From Chitinophagaceae bacterium (GTDB lineage Bacteria > Bacteroidota > Bacteroidia > Chitinophagales > Chitinophagaceae), in assembly GCA_016720565.1 (NCBI GenBank), contig JADKKJ010000001.1, positions 1 to 64,000 on the forward strand: DNA of 64,000 nucleotides. The letters are read 5' to 3'. Both the position numbers and the translations under genes were made by a program. Below the pieces are notes generated by a model. It ran no database searches, was not told the origin of the DNA, and saw only the letters and a list, made by a program, of their open reading frames with translations. Shown here piece after piece: positions 1 to 8,818 of this stretch. Every line of letters begins with the position of its first letter. The first letter of the stretch is position 1.

Positions 1-525
1 TGATTTTATCCGTAAAGTTCAATATCACCTGGCTAACCGTAACGTAGATGCGGCCAGCGAGCGAATGCGATAAGCAACGCGGTTCCGTAGGTAACGTAAT
101 GAAAGCAGGTCTTCGCCGTTATAAAGAAATGATCAACGAAGGCGGTTTGAACACCGACCAGAAAGTGATCGCTATCCAGAAAGAAGTAGAAGAAGCTACC
201 GCGCTGGAACTGCCTATGCTGCAGAAGAACCTGGTTTTCCTTTCTACCTATTGCTATCGAGTTGGTACCCTGATCGCCCGCTGGGAACGGTATTGGGTAT
301 GATCCGTTCCTTCGCTGCGTTGGGTGAAGGTGGTGGAGCTGGTGCCGCTGGTCAGCTGGCTGTTGCATTCTGAGGCCCCATAACACGGCCCTGCATCGGC
401 ACATCCGCCCTGGCACTTATTATGCGGCAATGTGCTCTTACCACTGTATTGACCTTCGATCACCCATGGTATCGATGAATCAGGTTTCACCCTTACCCAA
501 AGCTTTGGTTCCTTTTTATAAGTAA
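1..525 (+). CDS. exbB: ExbB/TolQ/MotA proton channel, C-terminal part, broken by indels
   Basis: Inner-membrane proton channel subunit that works with ExbD to energise TonB-dependent outer-membrane transport. The start lies outside the window. The stretch 67-250 reads as the cytoplasmic loop (KAGLRRYKEMINEGG, EVEEATALELPM), followed in shifted frames by LSTIASVGTLIGLLGTV, GMIRSFAALGEGGGAGAAGQ and an ending near DESGFTLTQSFGS. No single frame covers the gene: a 4-base duplication near 60 and several one-base changes near 250-270, 370-470 and 516 must be repaired. The reading order is exactly that of the family, so the breaks are probably sequence errors. The stop is at 519-525 depending on the last repair. 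Two exbD genes and tonB follow in the same direction. Family call is firm; exact boundaries are not. Confidence 0.8.
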
Positions 526-582
526 GAGGCCCGCTTTGTATGGAAAACTCAGTCTATTCATCTCATTATTAAATCGTAGAAA

Positions 583-1242
583 ATGATAGTTGAGTGTTAA
601 AAATACCGAAGAAGAGTACGGATACGGGACATGACGCCCTTCGTGGACATCGCGTTCCTGATCCTCTCTTTCTTTATGACGTGGCGTGACCAAATTCAAG
701 TGACCGGACCCTCCGTGGAGATCACCACGCCCGGTTCCGTATTATCTCAGGCACTTCCCGAAAGTAACGCCGTTCTTATCTCCATCGATTCCCCAATAAA
801 GTATACTATGCTTTATTGTCTGGAAAAAGAGCCGGAGAAATTCGACGACGTTATCAACGGAGTGAACAGCACGCAAAATCTGGGACTGACTACTACAGAG
901 ATCAGGAATTTCCGTAAGACCCAATGGTCGGTGTTCCATTTGCCGGATTGAAATCGTTCTGAATGTTGACCCTACGAGCAGGCCAAAGTGGACCAACCTG
1001 GTATCCCGGTACTGGACACTCCTAATAACCAGTTGTTATGGTGGATCCGCTTGACCGAGGATGCCTTTAAGGACAGCCTTTGAAATTCCTGATCAAAGGA
1101 GATGGTAATTCCAAATACACGCTTGGAAGCAGTAGTGGATGCCCTCCGTAAGAATGAGGAATTCAAATACGAACTGGTTACTTCTTTGGAAGATGTGCAC
1201 ATGGCAGCGAGCTGAAGAAAGTGCAGATGGCAAACAAAATAA
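583..1242 (+). CDS. exbD: ExbD/TolR-type biopolymer transport protein, first copy, frameshifted
   Basis: Single-pass periplasmic partner of ExbB in the TonB energising complex. The clearest part is the membrane segment and proton-relay Asp in MTPFVDIAFLILSFFM (631-680), then TTPGSVLSQALPES and GVNSTQNLGLTTTEI. The C-terminal half (GIPVLDTPNNQLLWWIR, KFLIKGDGNSKY, ALRKNEEFKYELVTSLED) is spread over other frames. Restoring one base at each of the caa/tcgtt/acg runs near 923, 957 and 975 gives continuous protein, which points to homopolymer under-calls. The long periplasmic domain is typical of one of the two Bacteroidota ExbD copies. The start at 583 is a guess, as the N-terminus is also shifted. 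It sits between exbB and the second exbD. Confidence 0.75.
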
Positions 1243-1264
1243 TTAAACAAAAAAAGCATTTAAT

Positions 1265-1906
1265 ATGGCTAGTATAGATACCGGTGGGGATGGTGGTCAA
1301 AAAGGCCCGGCGTAAAGAAAGCCAAGAAACTTTCTACGCGGGTGGATATGACGCCCATGGTGGACCTGGGGTTCCTGCTGATCACGTTCTTCGTGTTCAC
1401 AGCGACCATGCAGACGCCAACGGCCATGGACCTCAACATGCCAAAAGATATCAAGGATAAGGACAAGGAGACCGAAGTAAAACAATCGGGCGCCCTAACC
1501 CTTATGCTTGGAAAAGGCAATAACATTTATTATTACGAAGGACAGCTGGAAGTAAGTGCCGAAAAGAATAATTTCAAGCAAACCACTTTAAAGAGGTTCG
1601 TAAGATCATTCTTGATAAGAAAAGCGGAAGTGATCGGCAAACACTACCATAATCCTGAGATCTGCAACCCTATCCAGAGAGCGCCAAGAAAAGGCGATCG
1701 ACTGGCAGGATGCCTGCAAGGATGTGGATTTCGTAGTGATCATTAAACCTGATGCGGATGCGACCTATAAGAACACGGTGGATATTCTCGATGAGATGAC
1801 CATCAACCAGGTAAAGCGTTATGCAATGGTGAAGATCACCGATGTGGAACTTGGCCTGATCAGGCAACTGAACAAAGTACAGGATAAAATAACCATGACG
1901 GGTTAG
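1265..1906 (+). CDS. exbD: ExbD/TolR-type biopolymer transport protein, second copy, frameshifted
   Basis: Second ExbD of the cluster. It starts at the ATG at 1265 (MASIDTGGDGGQKGP), shifts once near 1310, then reads KLSTRVDMTPMVDLGFLL with the membrane helix and conserved Asp, followed by FTATMQTPTAMDLNMPKD. It shifts again around 1590-1700 and ends in frame as DVDFVVIIKPDADATYKN to DKITMTG with stop TAG at 1904-1906. Bacteroidota commonly carry two ExbD paralogues next to one ExbB and one TonB, as here. Together they should form the inner-membrane motor that drives uptake through TonB-dependent receptors. The breaks are single-base changes in an otherwise conserved sequence, so I regard the gene as probably intact in the organism. 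Confidence 0.8.
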
Positions 1907-1946
1907 GGATTTTGGTCCATGCCCGCATCTAATAAAAAACTGAATC

Positions 1947-2763
1947 ATGGACGCAAACAAGATCTTAGGTGCCGACATACTTGATCTGGTCTTCGAGGGC
2001 CGGAACAAAGATTATGGCGCGTATGAGCTGCGCAAGACCTATAATAAGAGGATCGGTCGCGCCCTCCTGATCACGGCGGTAATTGCTTTGCTGGCACTGG
2101 TAGGTCCCTGCTGGCTACTGCAAAGAAAGGCGCCAAGAAGATCAAGACCCAGGAGGTGACCATCCAGAATTTAAAGACCGAGGAGAAAAAGAACCGCCCG
2201 CCACCCCCGCCGCCTCCCCAAACAGGAGCCGCCAAGTGGAAATGAAGCAGTTCACTCCGCCTGTGATCAAGAAGGATGAGGAAGTGGAAAAACCACCTCC
2301 ACCACAGGAAGAACTGAAAGACGTGAAGATCGACGTTAAAGACCAGGAAGGTATCAAAGACGTGGGTATCGTTACCCCTACCGTTATCGACGAAGGTAAA
2401 GGCGTGGTAGAAGAGAAGAAAGAAGACGACGAGAACAAGATCTTCGATAAAGTGGAGATCGAAGCCGGTTTCCCTGGTGGTGATGCCAAATGGAAACGTT
2501 ATCTCGAGTCAAACTGTAATGGACAAGTAGCTACTGATAATGGCGCTCCTGAAGGAACTTATACTACTGTTATCCAGTTCGTAGTGGATAAAGAAGGTAA
2601 TATCAGTGACGTTCGTTCTCTGACCAACCATGGTTATGGTATGGAAGAAGAAGCGATGAGGGTTATCAAAAAAGGACCGAGATGGACACCTGCTGTTCAG
2701 AACGGCCGCCAGGTAAAAGCTTATCGTAAGCAGCCGATCACGTTCCAGGTTACTGGGGAATAA
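1947..2763 (+). CDS. tonB: TonB family energy transducer, frameshifted in the proline-rich spacer
   Basis: Links the ExbB/ExbD motor to outer-membrane receptors. Starts with MDANKILGADILDLVFEGR, a form common in Bacteroidota TonB, then one membrane helix (LLITAVIALLALV). A frame change near 2105 and another near 2225 separate this from the Pro/Lys-rich spacer (a run of prolines near 2200, then PPPPQEELKDV). The C-terminal TonB domain is intact at about 2490-2760 (FPGGDAKWKRYLESN, YTTVIQFVVDKEGNISDV, EEEAMRVIKKGPRWTPAVQN, QPITFQVTGE). A terminator follows directly, so this ends the exbB-exbD-exbD-tonB operon. Family call is secure. Confidence 0.88.
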
Positions 2764-2786
2764 TTTTTCCAGCTAAAAATATTTTG

Positions 2787-2818
2787 AGGCTCTCCTTATT
2801 TGGGGGGCCTTTTTTTTG
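2787..2818 (+). terminator. Rho-independent terminator after tonB
   Basis: AGGCTCTCC pairs with GGGGGGCCT (2802-2810), including two G-U pairs, around a short AT loop and is followed by eight T residues. It sits 24 bases after the tonB stop, as expected for the end of that operon. Confidence 0.75.
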
Positions 2819-2983
2819 GTTGAGCTGTTGAGGCTAATCCCGTGTAAAATTGATTATTACTGTGAATGAAAACATAGTTAGGAGGTTGATCGTTTAGAGA
2901 AGTCCTTTAGCACGTGGGAAATGTAGTGAGCTAAAAAAAATAATGAATCTTCACTCAACCACTCAACAGCTCAACAGCTCAAC
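2819..2983. repeat. CTCAACAG-type repeats in inverted arrangement
   Basis: The left end contains GTTGAGCTGTTGAG (2819-2832). The right end, 2954-2983, contains several direct copies of CTCAACAG/CTCAACC, the reverse complement of the left arm. The roughly 120 bases between hold no reading frame that I can support. The same repeat text recurs inside the downstream mnmE gene (about 3592-3622, and a related form near 3950-3985), and a related CTCAACCT run lies between grpE and dnaJ (55100-55133). Confidence 0.6.
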
Positions 2984-2991
2984 TATATTTG
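2984..2991 (+). promoter_or_regulatory. Bacteroidota -7 element for mnmE
   Basis: TATATTTG fits the TAnnTTTG -7 consensus of Bacteroidota. Only four bases separate it from the mnmE ATG at 2996, so transcription would begin at or next to the start codon. No clear -33 TTG is visible because the repeat run occupies that place. Confidence 0.5.
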
Positions 2992-2995
2992 TGAT

Positions 2996-4364
2996 ATGAA
3001 CAATTCCTGGTCAGATACGATAGTCGCCCTCGCCACCCCCACCCGGTGTGGGAGCCATTGGCATGATCCGGTTATCGGGAACAAAGGCCATTGAAATAGT
3101 GGATGTCTTGCTGCCATCGAAAGATCTTAAAGCACAGAAAACACATACCTTCATGTAGGCCTTCTAAAAGAAGGGGAGCAGGTATTGGATGAAGTGGTGA
3201 TATCGCGCTTTACAGAGGGCCCAGGTCCTATACTGGGGAAGATGTGATCGAGATCAGCTGCCATGGTTCGCCATTTGTGCAGCAGCAGGTGATCGATGCC
3301 TGCATCAGTCCGGGGCCGGTTGGCTAAGCCCGGTGAGTTTACGCAACGGGCATTTTTAAACGGCAAGCTGGACCTTACCCAGGCCGAGGCCGTGGCCGAC
3401 CTTATATCCGCTAATTCAAAGGCCTCACAGAAGGCGCCCTGCATAATATCAGGGGCGGTTTCTCGAATGACCTGAAGGCATTAAGAGAAAGGCTTATCCG
3501 CTTTAGCGCGATGATAGAACTTGAATTAGATTTCTCCCAGGAAGACGTAGAGTTCGCCGACCGAAAGGAATTTTATCAGCTCATCTCCGAACTTAACAGC
3601 TCAACAGCTCAACTTCTCAACAGCTTTCAACTGGGTAACGTGATCAAAAACGGCGTCTCCGTTGCTATCGTAGGCAAGCCCAATGCCGGCAAGAGTACGT
3701 TGTTGAACAGTTTACTCAATGAGAACCGCGCCATCGTTTCCGAGATCCCCAGGAACCACCAGGGATACGATCGAAGAGGTGTTGAATATTGATGGGATCT
3801 TATTCCGCCTGATTGATACTGCCGGTATCCGTGAGCATACATGATATAATAGAATCTGCTGGGATTGAACGTAGTTTAGAAAAGATCCAGTCAGCAGATC
3901 TGGTTTATATGTTTTTGATGCTGGGCAAGATTCGCCCCAGGAATTGGATCAGCTCACAGCTCAAGGCCCACAGCTCACGGCTCTCTCCGCGTTGCAAATA
4001 AAATTGACCAATACGACTCAACCACCATTCATCAAAAATGGCAGCATCTCGACGATGTCGTTTTTATTTCTGCTAAGAATAATATCCATACTGAGGTGCT
4101 TAAAGAAAAAATGGTCGATGCCGTATTAAAAGGCCAGGTGCAGACCGAGAACACTGTGATCACCAATGCCCGTCATTACCATGCCCGAAGCAGGTGCTAA
4201 CCTCCTTAAATGATATCCGTTCCGGTCTGGATAATAAACTTCCAGGCGATCTGCTGGCATTGGATATTAGACGTTGCCTTCATTACCTTGGAGAGATAAC
4301 GGGTGAAGTGAGTAATGAGGATATGCTGGATTATATTTTTTCGAAGTTTTGTATTGGAAAGTAA
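2996..4364 (+). CDS. mnmE: tRNA modification GTPase MnmE (TrmE), frameshifted
   Basis: GTPase that with MnmG installs the carboxymethylaminomethyl group on U34 of certain tRNAs. Read across about eight frame changes the protein is complete: MNNSWSDTIVALATPTG at the N-terminus, EISCHGSPFVQQQ, FTQRAFLNGKLDLTQAEAV, FSQEDVEFADR, then the G domain with P-loop GKPNAGKSTLLNSLL (about 3672-3717), DTAGIRE (about 3819), an NKID-type G4 motif in a shifted frame near 4000, SAKNN (about 4070), and the C-terminal signature FSKFCIGK with TAA at 4362-4364. The terminal C-x-G-K motif is intact. Most breaks fall in homopolymers. Two surface segments are written in the same CTCAACAG/CTCACAGC repeat text found upstream of the gene. 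Family call is certain; whether the gene is intact in the cell depends on the indels being errors. Confidence 0.88.
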
Positions 4365-4494
4365 TGAGATCCCTTCCATCCTAAACAGGATCGCTGTTTT
4401 CCACAGCTAAAACTCCGGACAATAGAGGTGGTATTTTTGTGTTCATCTTTTTAAAAAAGAAGATCATTTTTTATTTTCCTGATGAGAACCTGTT

Positions 4495-5263
4495 TCATTT
4501 TACCTTATCCTTTATCCATTGCTTTTTCAGGTTTTCCAGCCATTCTTTATTATAAGTATTCAGGCTATTGATCCAATAATTTTTCAGCAATGCAATGGCC
4601 GTACATTGATCCTGAAATCTACCCAACTCATTTAATAATGATTCAAAATAATTTTCATTTCTTCCATTTAATGTGGCTGCTGCTATTGTTTTATGCTTTG
4701 CCCCTTTATACTCTTTGACATTATAAAAAGATCTTTCAAAAGTTTCCGGATGGCATGAATATTATCGTCACTGAAATTACCGGCCAGGAGAAATCCATTT
4801 ATAGCCGCCCATTTATGCCTGATATATTCAGTAAACCCTGAAAGATCGAATTTATCTGGCAGCAAAGGATCTGTTTTCTTTTTACTCTCGGTTACAGGAT
4901 CTTCCAGGGCAATTTCTATGAGTTCCGGCTTTAATTTTTCAATTTCTCCTGCAACAGGCGGAGATAGACAGTGGGTCTTTTGGCCATTTGCTTTGCGACT
5001 TCCAGTATTCTTTGTTGCTGCAACTGCAGATCACGGATGTTTCCGGAAATGGCATAATATTTTTTTAGCTTTTTGGGCACTCTTATTTCTTCATCTGAAT
5101 TTTTCCCTGCCGATAGCATTCGAAAAAAAGCCCTTAATTTTTTATACTCTACTCTTAAACGGTGTATTGCTTCCAAATCAAAACCACCAGATACCTGCTC
5201 GATATCCTTTTTTATCTTTTTGTAATGATCGTTGCTGATATGTTTCACCTGTTGATGATTCAT
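4495..5263 (-). CDS. CHAD domain protein, frameshifted near its middle
   Basis: CHAD domains are all-helical, histidine-rich modules that bind inorganic polyphosphate. The N-terminal half (5263 down to 4931) reads MNHQQVKHISNDHYKKI, then AIHRLRVEYKKLRAFFRML, the conserved H-x-x-R-V-x-x-K-K-x-R motif. A stop near 4931 and a shift near 4700 interrupt it. The rest continues (AAATLNGRNENYFES, LGRFQDQCTAIALL, KKQWIKDKVK) to a stop at 4495-4497. The repaired length, about 255 residues, fits a single CHAD domain. The start overlaps the pfkB stop by four bases (ATGA), implying translational coupling with that kinase. That link to polyphosphate or sugar-phosphate metabolism is inference. Confidence 0.75.
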
Positions 5264-6207
5264 TTGCTTTTTTTCAAAAAGCCTGGTTCCTTTATTTCCA
5301 GATACAATTTTTCAACATCGACTTTCCTGCACAATTCAGTCCCGGGATTCATGGTAGCTGCCGTACCACAGGCCACGCCGTATTGAGCAGCTTCATGGAT
5401 GGTTTTTCCAATCGACAAATAATAAACAATACCTGCCACCATACTATCGCCTGCACCGACGGTACTTTTTCTGATAACGCCTGGTGGTACGATCATTTCT
5501 GTCATTTCATTGGTTACCAATAATGCACCTTCCGCTCCCATGGATATAACCATCACTTCACATTTACCACTTTCAATGATGTGTTTGGCTATTTCTTCAG
5601 TTTCACTGAATTGCAGGTATTTCTTTCCCGCCAGGTAGCTTAATTCTCCAAGATTTGGTTTCAACAAATAAACCCCTTCCTCAATCGCCTGCTTTAACGA
5701 ATCTCCCGAAGTATCCACAATGAATTTTGCTTTTTTTGCTCGTGCAATTTTTGAAATCCGGGCATATACATTTGATGGAACTCCTGGCGGCAAACTACCG
5801 CTGGCAATAATAAATGATACATCGTCTAATTCTTCAACAGCTTTCAGGCATAAATTATACTCCGTTTCATTTAAACCGGCTCCCGGCATTCCAAAACGAT
5901 ACTGGTTATTACTGCTTTCATCCAACACAATAATATTCTCCTAGTTTCATTTTGGTTTCAATTATTTTGGCGGGTATATTTTCTTTTTGAATTAATTGAT
6001 TAAAAACTGACCTGAATATCCCCCGGAAGGAAATATGGCTAAGGCTTCGGCACCGAATCTGTTGATCACTCTTGCCACATTGATGCCACCCCCACCAGGT
6101 TCCAGCGTTGGGGATGTACATATTAATTTTTTCTCCGGGATCAATTGAGGTATTGAGGTGCTCTTATCAATGCAGGGGTTGAAAGTGATGGTGACAATAG
6201 AAGGCAT
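5260..6207 (-). CDS. pfkB: PfkB-type 6-phosphofructokinase (ribokinase family), frameshifted
   Basis: Ribokinase-fold sugar kinase, closest by eye to 6-phosphofructokinase II. N-terminus MPSIVTITFNPCIDKST matches the family start, so I chose 6207 over the ATG at 6219. Next come EKKLICTSPTLEPGGGGIN (substrate-loop Gly run), FPSGGYSGQFL, then after frame changes near 6000 and 5935 NNQYRFGMPGAGLNE, SGSLPPGVPSNVY, VDTSGDSLKQAI, LKPNLGELSYL, VISMGAEGALLV and the catalytic/anion-hole motif STVGAGDSMVAGI with its Asp base. The C-terminal part (GTAATMNPGTELC) also fits. About 315 residues, normal for the family. A CHAD-domain gene follows with a four-base overlap. 1-phosphofructokinase or tagatose kinase activity cannot be excluded. 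Confidence 0.85.
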
Positions 6208-6265
6208 ACAGCGATACATTTAATAATATTCAAACCATCCTGTTTTTACTTATCCTCAAATAGTA

Positions 6266-6513
6266 TCCTGGCAGCATTTCGTTTCCGATCTTCCTCAGCT
6301 CCTGATTAGCTCCCGATATTATGAGGAGATGCTGGATCATAATTTAGCATGTTCTGATCGGTATCGATGAAAGTATGGTAAATTTAGCAAAAGATGCGGA
6401 TGTTCTGATCCATGACGGCCAGTCCAGGGATAGGCCTTATCATCACCTGTCATGACCCTGAGCAAGATTATGCATTCCTCGCTGAGATGGAAGGAATGGA
6501 GATCCTGATTTGA
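6266..6513 (+). pseudogene. C-terminal remnant of a metallo-beta-lactamase-fold hydrolase
   Basis: No long frame is open, but separate frames spell family pieces in the right order: a PG-SISF-type segment near 6268-6290, VNLAKDADVLIHDGQ (about 6372-6416), and HDPEQDYAFLAEMEG ending EILI with TGA at 6511-6513. These match the end of MBL-fold hydrolases, where an A-x-D-x-L-I-H-D strand supplies a metal ligand and an HHDP-type motif follows. At least two frame changes are needed and the N-terminal metal site (HxHxDH) was not seen. It could be a decayed gene or a short intact tail damaged by sequence errors. Confidence 0.45.
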
Positions 6514-6539
6514 GATTGAAATGGATAAAATTAATTTTT

Positions 6540-6710
6540 ATGAATAAACAGACGACCATCATACTGATCGTAGCAGGAGCCCTGCTCCTGGTCATTTTAA
6601 TGATCATAAAAAATAAGCGGGACCGCAAAAAACTATTCACTGGCGCGGAAGGCGAAGACCCGGTAGAGGAGCAGCATACTGAACAAATCAATCAGCGTGA
6701 TATTTCCTAA
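6540..6710 (+). CDS. Small single-pass membrane protein, 56 residues
   Basis: MNKQTTIILIVAGALLLVIL begins an N-terminal membrane helix (about residues 5-23), followed by a strongly basic stretch (KNKRDRKKLF) and an acidic, hydrophilic tail (GAEGEDPVEEQHTEQ). The basic residues after the helix place the tail in the cytoplasm. No family is recognised. The gene ends 60 bases before a perfect inverted repeat that looks like a terminator shared with the convergent gene at 6826-7053. Confidence 0.6.
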   Translation: MNKQTTIILIVAGALLLVILMIIKNKRDRKKLFTGAEGEDPVEEQHTEQINQRDIS

Positions 6711-6770
6711 TTCCGGCGAATTGATCCAGACGGCTAATGCTGTATAGGATAATTATCCTGCCTAAATAAA

Positions 6771-6808
6771 AATGTCAAGACAAACGTATAAAAATTTGTC
6801 TTGACATT
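6771..6808. terminator. Perfect inverted repeat, probable bidirectional terminator
   Basis: AATGTCAAGACAAA (6771-6784) is exactly complementary to TTTGTCTTGACATT (6795-6808) with a 10-base AT-rich loop. It lies between two convergent genes. The core TGTCAAGACAAA also occurs at 10263-10274 and, with one change, in the hairpin at 19753-19780, so the arms may derive from the same repeat family. Confidence 0.6.
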
Positions 6809-6825
6809 GACTTATATAAAAGGGG

Positions 6826-7053
6826 TTAGTCGTCTACTTTTATAAACTTTGCCTTCTTTTGCTTTTTAGGTAAAGCTTTAATAACATTCTCACCTAGTCT
6901 TCTGGCTGTTTTACGGATCTGGCTTTCAAATTTTTTCTCGCCTACAATACTCCTGTAATCAGCCAGTGAAACCTCCAATTTTTGTTTGATGATTTCGCGA
7001 ATATCTTTTTTTCCTGTTTTTTTGGAGATTCCTTCAAATGAATTATTTACCAT
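6826..7053 (-). CDS. Small basic hypothetical protein, 75 residues
   Basis: Begins MVNNSFEGISKKTGKKDIR and is rich in Lys/Arg, predicted mostly helical, with no signal peptide or membrane helix (motifs: REIIKQKLEVSLADYR, KKFESQIRKTARRLG, ALPKKQKKAKF). It is not recognised; the composition would suit a nucleic-acid or ribosome-associated protein, but that is only a guess from charge. It is convergent with the small membrane protein gene at 6540 and shares a hairpin with it. A degenerate beta-barrel gene lies upstream on the same strand. Confidence 0.55.
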   Translation of the reverse strand: MVNNSFEGISKKTGKKDIREIIKQKLEVSLADYRSIVGEKKFESQIRKTARRLGENVIKALPKKQKKAKFIKVDD

Positions 7054-7160
7054 CGGTTATGTTTTTTAATTTAAAAATCAGTTTAAATAAAAATAACTCA
7101 AACATAATATTCGGCATGTTAAGTTTTTCAACTGGTTCAATTTCAATACAATAAGCAAGA

Positions 7161-7434
7161 TTAATATTCAATTAAAGGACCAGGCCCATCGTTAATACTA
7201 ATAATTGAATATCCAAAGATCAATTCAAGGCCAACCGATTTGTTTGAAAATGCAACTCTACCTAATGAACCGGAGAACTCATTACTCTTACTGCCGGGTT
7301 TGGAAAGCTTAAAACTGATAGCTTAACTCAGAGAACACGTTAATGAATTGCTCAGGCTTCAGAAAATAATACCGTGCAAACCACTTCCTTTGGTTAATTG
7401 AGCGGTTGTGGTAATTGAAAGGCGATCTGCCCAT
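7161..7434 (-). pseudogene. Remnant of an outer-membrane beta-barrel protein gene
   Basis: On the minus strand, from about 7434 to the stop TAA at 7161-7163, the sequence reads YMGRSPFNYHN, then WFARYYFLKPEQFINVFSEL, one shift in a run of four T (about 7320), then NEFSGSLGRVAFSNKSVGLE and LELIFGYSIISINDGPGP. The alternation and the RYYF...NVFSEL...GLEL..GYS pattern is that of small Bacteroidota outer-membrane beta-barrel proteins. Only the last 90 or so residues are recognisable; a stop occurs just upstream of YMGR and no signal peptide was found. Decay is likely here, although a consensus error may explain the single T insertion. Confidence 0.5.
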
Positions 7435-7540
7435 ATAGGCCTATCTTTGATTCCTTATGTGCTGGCTCGATAATTGCCAATACCGACATGGATCAACAGG
7501 AAAAATACTCCTGCATTTAATTAGAATAATTCACTAACCT

Positions 7541-7548
7541 TAAATTTG
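7541..7548 (+). promoter_or_regulatory. Bacteroidota -7 element for the lysine-rich mini-gene
   Basis: TAAATTTG fits TAnnTTTG and ends four bases before the ATG at 7553, so the transcript would be leaderless or nearly so. Confidence 0.5.
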
Positions 7549-7552
7549 TTTT

Positions 7553-7642
7553 ATGACAAAAAAGAAATCGGATTCAAGAAAGAATAAGCCTACCAAGAAG
7601 AAAAGTTCTGCACAAAAGAAAGCGGCAAAGAAAAAGCCTTGA
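7553..7642 (+). CDS. Very small lysine-rich protein, 29 residues
   Basis: ATG at 7553, stop TGA at 7640-7642. The product begins MTKKKSDSRKNKPTKKK and continues KAAKKKP; about half of the residues are Lys or Arg. It is flanked by a -7 element four bases upstream and a terminator hairpin about 20 bases downstream, so it looks like a complete transcription unit despite its size. Similar Lys-rich tails occur in histone-like and DNA-condensing proteins; this is a suggestion from composition only. Confidence 0.55.
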   Translation: MTKKKSDSRKNKPTKKKSSAQKKAAKKKP

Positions 7643-7660
7643 TAAGATCTTAATGGAATG

Positions 7661-7690
7661 AGCCCGGTTCTAAGCCGGGTTCTTCTTTTT
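7661..7690 (+). terminator. Terminator after the lysine-rich mini-gene
   Basis: AGCCCGG pairs with CCGGGTT (with a G-U pair) around TTCTAAG, followed by the T-rich TCTTCTTTTT. It begins 18 bases after the stop at 7642. Confidence 0.65.
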
Positions 7691-7725
7691 ACCCCTATGA
7701 TGACGTTCCTGATACTTTAGCATTA

Positions 7726-7769
7726 GATTCCCATTACATTCCCATTACTTTCCCATAACATTCGCATTA
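7726..7769. repeat. Four tandem 11-bp repeats, CATTCCCATTA type
   Basis: Units GATTCCCATTA, CATTCCCATTA, CTTTCCCATAA and CATTCGCATTA follow each other without gaps. The rest of 7695-8012 (about 320 bases) contains no supported gene; it is AT-rich and probably holds the promoter of the gene at 8013. Confidence 0.6.
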
Positions 7770-8012
7770 AATTACCCTCCCTTTCTGGTCACCATACCTC
7801 ATCCTAAACTAGCCTTCCCACTAAGCCAATCAGCCCGGAAATAGCTGTACAATAGTTTTAGAACATTTCTATAACGGCTGTTTGATACATTTTTCGGCAA
7901 GTTGATACTTTTTCATACTTAAACCAGCAGGTCAATTTCTTCTCCGCATTTTTCCGGTCTATTCTTGTGTTGTGATTAGGCCAGGATATTTTAAAAAATT
8001 AAATCTTAGTTG

Positions 8013-8776
8013 ATGCCAAAGCAGGCAGGACATATCAAACTGATCGGGTCCATCGATGGGCTGAACTATTACAAGAGCAGGGATGGTTTTATTGTCCGCA
8101 AAAATCCTCCCTATCTGGCAGCCGTATTTTCAGGGATCCCTGTTTTAAAAGGTCCCGGGAAAATTTGAATGAGTTTCTTACCACTGCCAAAGGCAATAAA
8201 CTGATCCGGAACAGCCTCCGTTCCCTGGGCCTCTATATGAGCGAACGGGGATTAATGAACAGGCTTACCAAAACCTTGTTCTCCATCATCCGCAGCGATG
8301 CCCAGAACCCCCGTGGTGAACGTAAAATCGAATGCGGAGATCTTAGTCAGCTAAATGGTTTTGAGTTAAATAGCAATAACGCTTTTACCCAGGCTTTTTC
8401 AGAACCCATTAAGGTCATAACCGACAGGCAGGCTGGAGCGGTCAGGATCATACAGGAAGAGTATATACCGGGTGAGGCCCTTAAGCATCCTATAGAAGCG
8501 ACTCATTACCGTTTTATTTATGGCGCGGTGGCGCTGGATTTTGACCTTCAGGAATTTGAGCGGAGTTTGCTGCGAGGGGAAATGCTACTATTAGATCAGG
8601 GACGGGTTTCGGCCATGACTACCATCCTTCCTATCCATGTTGATACTACATTGCCTGTAATTGTCGTCATTGGAATGGAGTATTTCCAGCTCAGTGCAAA
8701 TGGCCAGTTTTCGCTGCTGCAGAATGGGGCCTATACGAGTCTGACCATCATAGGCGTTGATCAGCAAAATATTTAG
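8013..8776 (+). CDS. Uncharacterised Bacteroidota protein of the MPKQ...GLSYYKSKDGY type, one frameshift
   Basis: Starts MPKQAGHIKLIGSIDGLNYY then SRDGFIVRKNPP, a form I associate with an uncharacterised Bacteroidota family. One frame change near 8107-8135 joins this to RDPCFKRSRENLNEFLTTA and the long second part (GNKLIRNSLRSLGLYMSERG, IRSDAQNPRGERKIECGD, LDFDLQEFERSL, then TTLPVIVVIGMEYFQL). The repaired length is about 254 residues. No signal peptide or membrane helix is seen and no catalytic motif stands out. The frame break is a deletion of one or two bases close to CCCTATCTGG. Function unknown. Confidence 0.65.
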
Positions 8777-8818
8777 AAGGGCCAAAGGAATTGAATATAT
8801 TTAGGAAAGCCCCTATAT

